A stretch of DNA of 33,363 bases from positions 1 to 33,363 of the forward strand of contig JAEETL010000031.1 of assembly GCA_016290325.1 (NCBI GenBank), written 5' to 3'. The first letter of the stretch is position 1. Every line of letters begins with the position of its first letter. Positions 1 to 8,542 of the stretch are shown piece after piece. Source of the stretch: Muribaculaceae bacterium. Lineage in GTDB: Bacteria > Bacteroidota > Bacteroidia > Bacteroidales > Muribaculaceae. Below the pieces are notes generated by a model, which searched no databases, was not told the DNA's origin, and saw nothing but the letters and a program-made list of their open reading frames with translations. Position numbers and translations under genes: made by a program.

Positions 1-202
1 CAAGTCTCTCTTTTTCTTTACCTGATAATTGTTTATTAGGCTTGCGGTGGCGAAGTCCGTCTTCACCAAACTCCTTATACAAACTTAGCCAGTCATATAC
101 ACGATGTACACTATGACCACGCTCACGGCAAAGTCTCTTTAGTGGATAGCCTGAAAGTATTAGGCTTACCACTTCTAACCGCTCTTCAAATGAATGTATC
201 AT
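1..202 (-). CDS. IS3-family transposase OrfA-like protein, N-terminal part (runs off the left edge)
   Basis: The minus strand encodes an open frame starting MIHSFEERLEVVSLILSGYP and continuing to the window edge (67 codons visible). The segment is a helix-turn-helix DNA-binding domain of the kind at the N-terminus of IS3/IS150-group OrfA proteins: a positively charged recognition region (LKRLCRERGHSVHRVYDWL) followed by the KEFGEDGLRHR stretch. It lies just inside a transposon end (211-251), which fits the start of an IS transposase gene. The C-terminal part and any OrfB are outside the window, so activity cannot be judged. Confidence 0.75.
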   Translation of the reverse strand, partial: MIHSFEERLEVVSLILSGYPLKRLCRERGHSVHRVYDWLSLYKEFGEDGLRHRKPNKQLSGKEKERL

Positions 203-210
203 AAAAACAA

Positions 211-251
211 CACCCCAAAAGTTTTGTGTCTAACTTTTGGGGTGCAGTTCA
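211..251. mobile_element. Right end of the IS with internal 13-bp hairpin
   Basis: CACCCCAAAAGTT (211-223) and AACTTTTGGGGTG (232-244) form a perfect 13-bp inverted repeat with an 8-nt loop, immediately upstream of the transposase start. The outer edge reads TGAACTGCACCCC on the minus strand (239-251), resembling IS3/IS150-group termini that begin TG and contain CCCCAAAAGTTAGAC. I place the element end near 251. The other end is outside the window, so the target duplication cannot be checked. A hairpin here could also block transcription entering the IS from outside. Confidence 0.65.
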
Positions 252-306
252 TTATCGGTGAGCTGTTTTTTTGTCCAAATACCATGCCTCTGGCTGGGTG
301 AATGAG

Positions 307-468
307 TCATTCTTCTTCTTTTGGCTCCAGTTTATTCAGCGTAAGATGAAGATTGATGGCGGCACATGAAAGTGCGGTCAAAGCGAGCCAAAGAACGAAC
401 AGGTCTACGATAACACCTTTATTCTTTATGCGTGGTTGCACTCGGTTGTCTTGTTTTTTGCTGGCCAT
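307..468 (-). CDS. Small single-pass membrane protein (53 aa), unknown function
   Basis: A 53-aa frame starts MASKKQDNRVQPRIKNKG, with a basic N-terminus, followed by one hydrophobic helix at about residues 19-42 (VIVDLFVLWLALTALSCAAI) and an acidic tail KEEE. The basic-then-hydrophobic order predicts a signal anchor with a cytoplasmic N-terminus. A TAnnTTTG box (TACTTTTG) lies about 40 nt upstream at 508-515, supporting expression. It stands alone between the IS end and the glycosidase gene. I do not recognise a family; the call rests on composition, start/stop and the promoter. Confidence 0.55.
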   Translation of the reverse strand: MASKKQDNRVQPRIKNKGVIVDLFVLWLALTALSCAAINLHLTLNKLEPKEEE

Positions 469-507
469 AGTTACTATTCTAAATGGTTATATGATAAATA
501 CTTGATG

Positions 508-515
508 CAAAAGTA
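508..515 (-). promoter_or_regulatory. Bacteroidetes -7 box for the 53-aa protein
   Basis: The minus strand reads TACTTTTG followed by C, matching TAnnTTTG, about 40 nt before the start at 468. No clear TTTG -33 box is seen at the expected distance. Confidence 0.45.
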
Positions 516-577
516 AGATATTTTCCCGAAAAATCGTGTCATCATTGTTGTAATGATGTTTTATAGTTCTTGGTTAC

Positions 578-3500
578 TCATTTCTCGATTCGCTTCTTGA
601 TTGTCACTGGGCCTATCAGACCTGCCGGGAGTAGGGGAGAGTCTGCCTTGTAGAAGTCGGCGGGCGTGTAGGTGTATTTCTTGTCGCAATCGGGCTGCAA
701 ATCACCGATGATGCGGTTTACCCATTGATTGGCCACCTTGATCTCGAGGCGGTTTTCGCCGGCTTTGGCAACCTTGCTGATGTCAATCTGATAGGGTGCC
801 TTCCACAGGGTGCCCACCTCAGTGCCATTGAGCGTCACCTGGGCCATGCATCCCACCTCGCCCAGGTCGAGCAGGATGCTCCCATTGTCGAGCTCTTTTT
901 GTTGGACATTAAAGCTGTTCTCGTAAACAGCGGTACCTGAATAGTACTTGATGCCGTCGTCACTGGAATCGGTATAGGAAATGAGCCTCGGGAACACGAT
1001 GCTGGCTGGGCCACCCCACTGCTGGTCAAAGTGGACAGTCCACGGGGTGTCAATCTGTCGCAATTGGATCACTTGCTTCTCGGGAACGGACTTCAGCTTG
1101 TTGCGGGTTTTTCCCTGGAAGACGACAAAGAAGGCGTCCTCGGGCAACATGTTGAGGTGGACGATGGTTTCGGTATCACTCATCTCGTAGGACACCTCCT
1201 CGATCTCGCCTGTCTCGGGGTGCCACAGGGTGGGCTCGAGACCGCTGACGCGGAAGGAAACGTCACAGGTCCTCGCTGCTGCTGATCGGTTGTTCAGCCA
1301 GTAAATCTCGCTGTCGGCGGTAGTACGGTGAACGTAGCGCAGGTTGCTCATGTCGGCAGTCATCACATCTGGCTGGATTTCAAGAAGCGGTATTTCCTTC
1401 GGTCGTGTCTTCTCGTCGATGATTCTTGCTCCCTGTTGCTGTAAGGCGGCAAGTTTGGCCCGGACAGCATCGGACATGTGCCGGCATTGCTCTGAAACGA
1501 CCAGCACGCTGTATTGGTTGCCCGAGGGCGTGACGAAGTGTTCCCCGTCATAGGCGATCAGGTCGAGCAGGGCCTCTTTGTTCAGGTAATCGAAGTTATA
1601 GCCGGGAGGTATGGCGGGATGCTCATGGGCAAACAGGCTAGTAATCACGTCGTCTTCGCCGTAATAATAGAGCACGTCGGCCACGTTGCGGCCCTGTTGC
1701 AGCAGGTAACTGCTGCGGGCCAGATAGTCGGTCCAGGCCTTGGCCATCTCGGCCCAGGTCTCATGGCGGTTGAACCACTGGCCATAAACCATCAGCCCCA
1801 GTCCGGGCTTCTTGTCATCGACGGGCTGGTGGGCGCTCTCGTGGATGACAAAGCGGTTGGTGCCACAGGACATCTCGAGGTCGGCTGTCGCCTTGAGGTT
1901 GCCGGGATAGTAGCTATAGGCACCGCCACTCATGCCGTTGGCAGTCAACGACTCGGTTGCGACAAGAGGCTTGCCGTAGAGGTGGGCTACCGAGGCCGAC
2001 TCGCGGATGTCGCTCTCGGCCATACTGGCATTGGAGTTATCGGCCTTGGCGCCTTTGGGAATCGTCCACATGGCGGCCATGGGAATGTCGGCCTGGCGCT
2101 TGACGCTCATGCCGTCGGCCAAGTAGAGTCTGCCGTTCTCGTGGGACTCAAAGTAGGTCTCCATGCCGTGTTCACGGGCAATGCGCGCCGCGTTCTCGTA
2201 CATACACTCCTGAATCAGCTCGCCGATGGTCGTTCGCCAGTCATAGAGGAACTCCTCGCTCTGCTCGGCCGATCCGATGATTTCGCCTGTCAGCACGGGC
2301 AGCCATGGCATCAGGTTGTAGCCGCGGCGTTGTTTAAACTCCTGCGGCATCCGGGCACACCAGGTTTCCCATCCGGCTTCATAGCTGTCAATCAGCAGGT
2401 AATGTAGCCCTCGCTCGCCCATCAGGCCGCCTGTCGCTTCCTGATAGGTGTTGAGGTAATACTCCAGGAAGTCAGTGAAGGCTTGTTTGTCGATTTTGGA
2501 TACCTCTAGTCCGGTCGCCTCGGGTGATGCGGGATGGTTCTCCTTGCCCGTGAGGGTGTAGCCAAACCGATAGATTTTCCAATCACCTTTGGGGGCTTTC
2601 CACGTCAAGACACCAGTGTCATCGACACGGTCGGTGACGTCGATGACATCGGTCAACTGGATGGCCTCACCTGCCTCGGCGGTCGTGAGGAAATCCATCA
2701 TGTCCGATGGCGATGCAAAGCCCGCTTTCTCCTCGGCGTGGTTGATTCGGGGTGTGGTGTATAGTTTGAGCTGGGGCGTGATGCCGGGTTTCCGTTCAAA
2801 TGTGATGCGGAAGCATCGTCCCCTCGTAGGCTCGATGTCGATGGTCTGCCATCCGACGCTGCCGTGCGGAATACCGCACACGCGCCTGAACGTGACACCG
2901 TCGTCGCTCACCTCGAGCCATTTGGTCACGGGGGCAGGCTGGGCAGCCCAGATGCTGCGATAGTTGCCGTCCTTGATGCTCAAGGCCTTGATGACGGTCG
3001 GTTTCTTGAACTGGTATTGGATCCAATAGGGCTGCTGCAGGCTATCGCTGCTCGTGAAAGTGGCACCGAGTTCCTCCATCGTCTTGTCGGCAGGGTTTGC
3101 CTTCACGGCGAGGACACAGATGTCGGCATACCAGCGTTCGTCCCTGTTGGGCTCGGGCAGGGTGATGCTTAACTTGCCGCCCTTGACGCGCGTCTCACTC
3201 CACACGAGCCGTTTCATCGCCTGTTCAGGTTTCACCCAGGGTCCTCCAGTGTTGCTCCAGCCTGGGCAGCTGGCGACGGCCACCTCCATGCCCAGCGAGT
3301 CGGCCATCGCCACCGCATGCTTGAACTCTTCCTGCCACTCGGGGCTCATATAGACCAACCGATGCTCTACGATGGATTTGCCCCAGAATGCGGCATCAAA
3401 GCAATGGAAACCGCCAATGCCCACGCGGTGCATCCACGCGATATCCTTGTCGATGCCGTCGCGGGTGATGTTGCCGTTCATCCAGTGCCACCACACGCGA

Positions 3501-3601
3501 GGACGTGCTTCCTGAGGCGGTTCCTGGAAGCCAGTCATCAGCTCCTGTGCCGTGGCGAGCATCGCCAGCAGCTGTAATAAGATGAACAGTTTCAACCTCA
3601 T
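578..3601 (-). CDS. Secreted GH106-like glycoside hydrolase (alpha-L-rhamnosidase family)
   Basis: A 1007-aa exported enzyme. I chose the ATG at 3601 (MRLKLFILLQLLAMLATAQE, a clear signal peptide) rather than the in-frame ATG at 3631, which would place ten polar residues in front of it. The mature start (FQEPPQEARPRVWWHWMNG, then GIGGFHCFDAAFWG) is characteristic of GH106 proteins. A central region has LLIDSYEAGWETW and ETYFESHENGR, acidic clusters of the catalytic barrel; the C-terminus (LDLGEVGCMAQVTLNGTEVG, NRLEIKVANQWVNRIIG) is a galactose-binding-like beta-sandwich. Expected role: removing rhamnose from plant pectin or other glycans in the periplasm or at the surface. It lies 78 nt downstream of the GDPD gene and is probably co-transcribed. 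Substrate is inferred from family only. Confidence 0.85.
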   Translation of the reverse strand: MRLKLFILLQLLAMLATAQELMTGFQEPPQEARPRVWWHWMNGNITRDGIDKDIAWMHRVGIGGFHCFDAAFWGKSIVEHRLVYMSPEWQEEFKHAVAMADSLGMEVAVASCPGWSNTGGPWVKPEQAMKRLVWSETRVKGGKLSITLPEPNRDERWYADICVLAVKANPADKTMEELGATFTSSDSLQQPYWIQYQFKKPTVIKALSIKDGNYRSIWAAQPAPVTKWLEVSDDGVTFRRVCGIPHGSVGWQTIDIEPTRGRCFRITFERKPGITPQLKLYTTPRINHAEEKAGFASPSDMMDFLTTAEAGEAIQLTDVIDVTDRVDDTGVLTWKAPKGDWKIYRFGYTLTGKENHPASPEATGLEVSKIDKQAFTDFLEYYLNTYQEATGGLMGERGLHYLLIDSYEAGWETWCARMPQEFKQRRGYNLMPWLPVLTGEIIGSAEQSEEFLYDWRTTIGELIQECMYENAARIAREHGMETYFESHENGRLYLADGMSVKRQADIPMAAMWTIPKGAKADNSNASMAESDIRESASVAHLYGKPLVATESLTANGMSGGAYSYYPGNLKATADLEMSCGTNRFVIHESAHQPVDDKKPGLGLMVYGQWFNRHETWAEMAKAWTDYLARSSYLLQQGRNVADVLYYYGEDDVITSLFAHEHPAIPPGYNFDYLNKEALLDLIAYDGEHFVTPSGNQYSVLVVSEQCRHMSDAVRAKLAALQQQGARIIDEKTRPKEIPLLEIQPDVMTADMSNLRYVHRTTADSEIYWLNNRSAAARTCDVSFRVSGLEPTLWHPETGEIEEVSYEMSDTETIVHLNMLPEDAFFVVFQGKTRNKLKSVPEKQVIQLRQIDTPWTVHFDQQWGGPASIVFPRLISYTDSSDDGIKYYSGTAVYENSFNVQQKELDNGSILLDLGEVGCMAQVTLNGTEVGTLWKAPYQIDISKVAKAGENRLEIKVANQWVNRIIGDLQPDCDKKYTYTPADFYKADSPLLPAGLIGPVTIKKRIEK

Positions 3602-3639
3602 TTTTTCTCTTTTTGTATAGCCGTTAGCCACTCTTAAAG

Positions 3640-3681
3640 CCTAAAGCCTAAAACCTAAAGCCTAACACCTAAAACCTAATT
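3640..3681. repeat. Six tandem 7-bp units (CCTAAAR-type)
   Basis: Units are CCTAAAG, CCTAAAA, CCTAAAG, CCTAACA, CCTAAAA, CCTAATT, exactly 42 bp, preceded by a partial unit (TTAAAG). The tract begins at the GDPD stop codon and ends about 40 nt before the GH106 start, so it lies in the leader between two co-oriented genes. On the transcribed strand the unit is YTTTAGG-like. Confidence 0.85.
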
Positions 3682-4630
3682 AAAACCTCCTTCTCCCCTT
3701 CTTCTCAAGGTACTTGATGAGGAATTCGGGGCGGTCGGTTTGAATGATGGATGTCCCCAGGTCGAGGATGGGGCCATAGACCTTGTCGGGATCGGGGCTG
3801 TCATAGGCCCTGTCGTCATCATGGTCACCACACAGGGAACCCCAGATGGTGTTCACCCATACCTTGGATCCGGCATTCAGGACTCGTCTGGCGGTATTCT
3901 TGACGTTGTCGTCGAGCGTGTCAAAGCACAGTTCAAAGGCGATGGGCACCGCCTCGGGACTGGCGAGATAACTGTTAAAGGTGGTCATGTCCGAGCCTGC
4001 GGCGACGCTCACCACGGGCATATACATCATCTTGTGGGCGTGCCGTGACATCCTCTGTTGCACTTTGTCAAGCGGTTGCCCGTTCTTGATGAGCACCTGG
4101 TCGGTCATGCCCAGCTCTTCGGTAATCGCGAGCACCTGGTCATAATAGTCAAATCCCTGGTCCACGTTGACCACGATGCGGTCCTTGCACACTTCCAGCG
4201 CCTGACGCAGGGTGGGGATTTTCAGGCCCGGGATGGCGATGCCGTGGCCCCGCTTGAGGTCGAAGGCCAGCAGTTGCTCGTAGGTGTAGTCGCTGATGTC
4301 GCCGCTACCTGTCGTCGTGCGGTTCAGCGTCAAGTCATGGCTCAGTACCAGCACGCTGTCGCGCGTCATCTTCACGTCAAGCTCCATCACATCAACGCCC
4401 ATGCGGATGACCGACTCGATGGCGGGGATGGAATTTTCGGGATAGTTGCGCCAGTCACCGCGGTGGGCAACCACGACCACATAGCGTGTCGAGGCATCAT
4501 GCAATGCTGCGACGATCTTGTCGGTGCGCCCTGCTTGGCCTGCAGTCCCCTCATGGAGGCGCTGGCTGCACGACATGAGCCCGACGTAGGCAACAACCAG
4601 CAACATCAATATTTGTGCTTTTTTCATCAT
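3680..4630 (-). CDS. Glycerophosphodiester phosphodiesterase family lipoprotein
   Basis: A 316-aa GDPD-fold enzyme with a lipoprotein signal (MMKKAQILMLLVVAYVGLMS, lipobox LMSC, lipid-modified Cys21). Visible family residues: His56-Arg57 in AHRGDW, Glu66 in YPENS, Glu83 and Asp85 in MELDV (metal ligands), and His98 in LSHD. The family hydrolyses glycerophosphodiesters to glycerol-3-phosphate and an alcohol; several Bacteroidetes homologues sit in glycan gene clusters. It is the first gene of a probable two-gene unit with GH106. An alternative start is Met2 (4627). A complete promoter lies upstream (4688-4720). Confidence 0.88.
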   Translation of the reverse strand: MMKKAQILMLLVVAYVGLMSCSQRLHEGTAGQAGRTDKIVAALHDASTRYVVVVAHRGDWRNYPENSIPAIESVIRMGVDVMELDVKMTRDSVLVLSHDLTLNRTTTGSGDISDYTYEQLLAFDLKRGHGIAIPGLKIPTLRQALEVCKDRIVVNVDQGFDYYDQVLAITEELGMTDQVLIKNGQPLDKVQQRMSRHAHKMMYMPVVSVAAGSDMTTFNSYLASPEAVPIAFELCFDTLDDNVKNTARRVLNAGSKVWVNTIWGSLCGDHDDDRAYDSPDPDKVYGPILDLGTSIIQTDRPEFLIKYLEKKGRRRF

Positions 4631-4687
4631 TATCGTTTATGCTTATCATTAAACTGCAGCTTTTCTTAAACTCTAATTATCAACCCA

Positions 4688-4720
4688 CAAAGTTAACATG
4701 TTTTTTTACAAAACCTCAAA
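4688..4720 (-). promoter_or_regulatory. Promoter for the GDPD-GH106 unit
   Basis: Minus strand: TTTG (4717-4720), 21-nt spacer, then TAACTTTG (4688-4695), about 57 nt before the ATG. Both boxes and the spacing match the Bacteroidetes primary sigma factor consensus. The rest of 4721-4921 has no gene that I can see; it contains an interrupted inverted repeat (CTCTAA...AGAATCAG against CTGATTCTTAGAG, about 4799-4852) around a small GGAG/CTCC stem. Confidence 0.6.
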
Positions 4721-4921
4721 TAATTTGGCTGAATGAAAAGATAAAAAAACACCGTTCCCGCATTTCCGCGATTCCAACACTTTCAAAATCTTCGGTCCTC
4801 TAAATTCGAGAATCAGGAGAAAACCTCCAGCTATTTCTTCTGATTCTTAGAGTTTATAGGATAAAGTTTGGAGTTTGTTGAAATGTTGTCACAGGAGACC
4901 TATCAATCACAAAAGTTGAGT

Positions 4922-4929
4922 TAAATTTG
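4922..4929 (+). promoter_or_regulatory. -7 box for the first half-dockerin cassette
   Basis: TAAATTTG matches TAnnTTTG, 31 nt before the ATG at 4961. The same octamer precedes the paralogue at 5878 and the relic at 10257. No -33 box at normal spacing is clear here. Confidence 0.5.
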
Positions 4930-4960
4930 TTGTCAGTCTTCTAATTAATATAGATGCAAT

Positions 4961-5743
4961 ATGAAGAAGTTTAGCTCATTATTAGTTGTATTATTGTTGA
5001 TGTTGGCTTCCTTTACTGCTGGCATGGAGTATCAACGAGGAGATGTGAATCAGGACGGCAATGTAAGCATATCTGATGTTACTTGTCTAATAGATTATCT
5101 GCTGACAGGCACTTGGCCTGATGGTCCTGTGACACCCCCCGACAATTACGAATGGGTTGATTTGGGCTTGCCCAGCGGCACCTTGTGGGCGACGTGCAAC
5201 GTGGGCGCCAGCGCGCCCGAGGAATATGGCGACTACTTCGCTTGGAGTGAAACGGTTCCCAAGGATGAATATACTTATGAGAACTACAAGTGGTGGTACT
5301 TTGACGAGAACGGACATAGGTACATTTCAAAGTACAATACAAACAATAACTTTGGCCCCGTTGACAACAAAACGGAATTAGAGCCCGAGGACGATGCTGC
5401 CCGAGTGAACATGGGCACATCGTGGCGCATACCGTCGCTGGAGCAGGTCGTCGAACTCGTCAATGTTTGTGCCTGGCAGTGGACACAAATAAACGGTGTG
5501 AATGGCCATTTGGTTACCGGACCCAACGGAAACACCATGTTCTTGCCTGCCGCAGGATACCTCGACGGTAGCTCACTTGAGTACGTGGGTACTTACGGCT
5601 GCTATTGGTCGCGCGCGCTTTACTCATATCTCCCAGACCGCGCCTATTGTCTTTACTTAGATTCGCAGTATTGGGACTCAGAAGACTTTGGCCGTTACTA
5701 TGGTCACGTTATTCGTGCGGTGCAAGTGTCCCAAACAAAGTGA
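4961..5743 (+). CDS. Secreted half-dockerin protein with Fib_succ_major (FISUMP)-type C-terminal module
   Basis: 260 aa. Signal peptide at residues 1-21 (MKKFSSLLVVLLLMLASFTA). A single dockerin/EF-hand-like repeat follows at 26-50; calcium-loop positions D28, N30, D32, N34, S36 and D39 then LIDYLL. After a Pro-rich linker the rest is the EWVDLGLPSGTLWATCNVGA module common in Bacteroidetes and annotated as Fibrobacter succinogenes major paralogous domain, thought to have a C-type-lectin-like fold. The C-terminus (CYWSRALYS, YYGHVIRAV) is where such folds vary. The N-terminal 53 residues closely match the protein at 5878, but the remainder is unrelated to it in sequence. Predicted role: surface or secreted binding protein. 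Ligand unknown. Confidence 0.8.
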   Translation: MKKFSSLLVVLLLMLASFTAGMEYQRGDVNQDGNVSISDVTCLIDYLLTGTWPDGPVTPPDNYEWVDLGLPSGTLWATCNVGASAPEEYGDYFAWSETVPKDEYTYENYKWWYFDENGHRYISKYNTNNNFGPVDNKTELEPEDDAARVNMGTSWRIPSLEQVVELVNVCAWQWTQINGVNGHLVTGPNGNTMFLPAAGYLDGSSLEYVGTYGCYWSRALYSYLPDRAYCLYLDSQYWDSEDFGRYYGHVIRAVQVSQTK

Positions 5744-5763
5744 CATAGAAAAAAGGGTAAAAT

Positions 5764-5778
5764 AGGGACAGTTCTTTT
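5764..5778 (+). repeat. Intergenic 15-mer AGGGACAGTTCTTTT, copy 1
   Basis: The identical 15-mer recurs at 6917-6931, each time shortly after the stop codon of a half-dockerin gene. A shorter match, GACAGTTCTTTT, is at 11953-11964 after the Lrp gene. This looks like a dispersed short repeat or transposon-end relic; function unknown. Confidence 0.6.
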
Positions 5779-5807
5779 CATTTTTCTTGGCCAGGTTGTT
5801 GAGTTAA

Positions 5808-5839
5808 TTTTGTTGAATAATCGTGATTCACTAAATTTG
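5808..5839 (+). promoter_or_regulatory. Promoter for the second half-dockerin cassette
   Basis: TTTTG (5808-5812), 19-nt spacer, TAAATTTG (5832-5839), 38 nt before the ATG at 5878. Both boxes and spacing are near consensus. Confidence 0.65.
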
Positions 5840-5877
5840 CAGGTGAGAAAGCCATAATTAAATAAATCAGAAGCATT

Positions 5878-6774
5878 ATGAAGAAGATCACCTCATTTTT
5901 AGTTGTGTTATTGTTAATGTTGGCCTCGTTCAACGCTGGCATTGAGTATCCTCGTGGTGACGTGAATTATGATGGTCAGGTCACCATATCGGACGTGACC
6001 TTTTTAATTGACTATCTATTGGCAGGAACGTGGGGTGATGAACCAAATTTCCCTCAAGATGAGACCTTCACGGTCAATGGCGTGTCGTTCACCATGGTGG
6101 CTGTCGAGGGCGGCACGTTCACCATGGGTGCCACCCCAGAGCAGGGTAGCGATGCCTACAGCGATGAAAGTCCCACGCATCAAGTGACATTGTCAAGTTT
6201 CTGCATCGGTCAGACCGAGGTGACCCAGGCCCTGTGGCAAGCCGTGATGGGAACCAACCCGAGTTTATGCCAGGGTGACCAGAACCGTCCAGTCGAGCAG
6301 GTGACATGGGAGGACTGCCAGATGTTTATTTCTAAACTTAATGAATTAACAGGCAGAGAGTTTCGCTTGCCTACCGAAGCTGAGTGGGAGTTTGCCGCCC
6401 GTGGCGGCACCAAGAGCCAAGGCTACAAGTACGCTGGCAGCAATACCATCGACGATGTGGCGTGGTACATTGACAATTGTTATGCACTTGGCAGTAGCAG
6501 TCCCGATTATGGAACTCATGCCGTAGCTACTAAAGCCCCCAACGAGTTGGGCCTGTATGACATGTCAGGAAATGTTTGGGAGTGGTGCCAGGACTGGTAT
6601 GGCAGTTACAACGGCAGTGCTCAAACAGATCCAACGGGCCTAGCGTCGGGCTCTGACCGCGTGCGTCGAGGCGGCAGTTGGGTCTGCATCAATAGATACT
6701 GCCGCGTGTCTCGCCGGCAACACAACGAGCCGACCTACGAGTCCTACAACCTGGGGTTGCGCCTCGCCCTTTAG
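5878..6774 (+). CDS. Secreted half-dockerin protein with SUMF1/FGE-sulfatase-type module
   Basis: 298 aa. Signal peptide MKKITSFLVVLLLMLASFNA, then one dockerin-like repeat at 26-50 (GDVNYDGQVTISDVTFLIDY). Residues about 70-298 form a formylglycine-generating-enzyme/SUMF1 domain: VAVEGGTFTMG, IGQTEVTQALWQAVMG, RPVEQVTWEDC, FRLPTEAEWEFAARGG, LYDMSGNVWEWCQDWY and RVRRGGSW near the C-terminus. In this fold many bacterial members are binding proteins rather than sulfatase-modifying enzymes; no sulfatase gene is in the window. The final 30 codons contain a run of xxC codons (GTC, TGC, ATC, TAC, CAC, AAC, TCC, TAC, AAC) where relatives have Asn-rich variable sequence. The N-terminal cassette duplicates that of the gene at 4961. 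Confidence 0.85.
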   Translation: MKKITSFLVVLLLMLASFNAGIEYPRGDVNYDGQVTISDVTFLIDYLLAGTWGDEPNFPQDETFTVNGVSFTMVAVEGGTFTMGATPEQGSDAYSDESPTHQVTLSSFCIGQTEVTQALWQAVMGTNPSLCQGDQNRPVEQVTWEDCQMFISKLNELTGREFRLPTEAEWEFAARGGTKSQGYKYAGSNTIDDVAWYIDNCYALGSSSPDYGTHAVATKAPNELGLYDMSGNVWEWCQDWYGSYNGSAQTDPTGLASGSDRVRRGGSWVCINRYCRVSRRQHNEPTYESYNLGLRLAL

Positions 6775-6916
6775 TGCAAAGTAAGAACTTGAGGTCCCTG
6801 ACTGATAATTAGAAATTACGGTATTATTAAACAACACGTGTTCCAGTTGACATTATCTTGAAATGCAACTGCAGGAAACGGTGGTTGTGTTTTCAGATAG
6901 CCTCTTTTAGGAATAA

Positions 6917-6931
6917 AGGGACAGTTCTTTT
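6917..6931 (+). repeat. Intergenic 15-mer AGGGACAGTTCTTTT, copy 2
   Basis: Identical to 5764-5778. It lies in the 407-bp gap 6775-7181, which otherwise holds no gene or convincing promoter. A TTAACTTTTAAT string at 7131-7142, just before the esterase start, recurs at 10364-10375 just before another secreted-protein gene. Confidence 0.6.
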
Positions 6932-7175
6932 GATGACACTTTTGGGGAGGTGATGGCACCCGTTCGTCTGTTCATCTATTCATTCGGTAATTCTTGGGCA
7001 AAATGCTTGCTTGCTCCAAGGATTATTACGATATTTGCGTACTTGTTGTTTATAGGGTGAGTTGAATTTAATCTTTCACCACCGCTAATTTGTTAAAAAC
7101 CAGCGATATGCTCTTTTGTGCATCCATTTATTAACTTTTAATTCCACAAACGGATTCCACTACTTATAAAAATAA

Positions 7176-8423
<1,248 letters not shown>

Positions 8424-8457
8424 GCCTTATTAAGAATTCTCATATTCATTAGCAATA

Positions 8458-8491
8458 ATTGGGTGTGCCACTTCGTTGTGGCACACCCAAT
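8458..8491. terminator. Bidirectional terminator between esterase and atoE
   Basis: A perfect 14-bp stem (ATTGGGTGTGCCAC/GTGGCACACCCAAT) with loop TTCGTT lies between the convergent genes. The downstream U-tract is weak on both strands. Confidence 0.75.
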
Positions 8492-8542
8492 ATATATCTT
8501 AGTGCAAATTCTTCTAAATTGGCTGATGAGCCAATAGCTTCT

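Noticed and set aside
1514..2407. 297-codon plus-strand frame inside the GH106 gene
   Set aside because: Antisense shadow of a GC-rich coding frame; the translation is low-complexity Gly/Val/Leu/His, with no domain or promoter.
3640..3681. Telomere-like function of the heptamer tract
   Set aside because: Only six units, in a bacterial intergenic leader; simple slippage repeat is sufficient.
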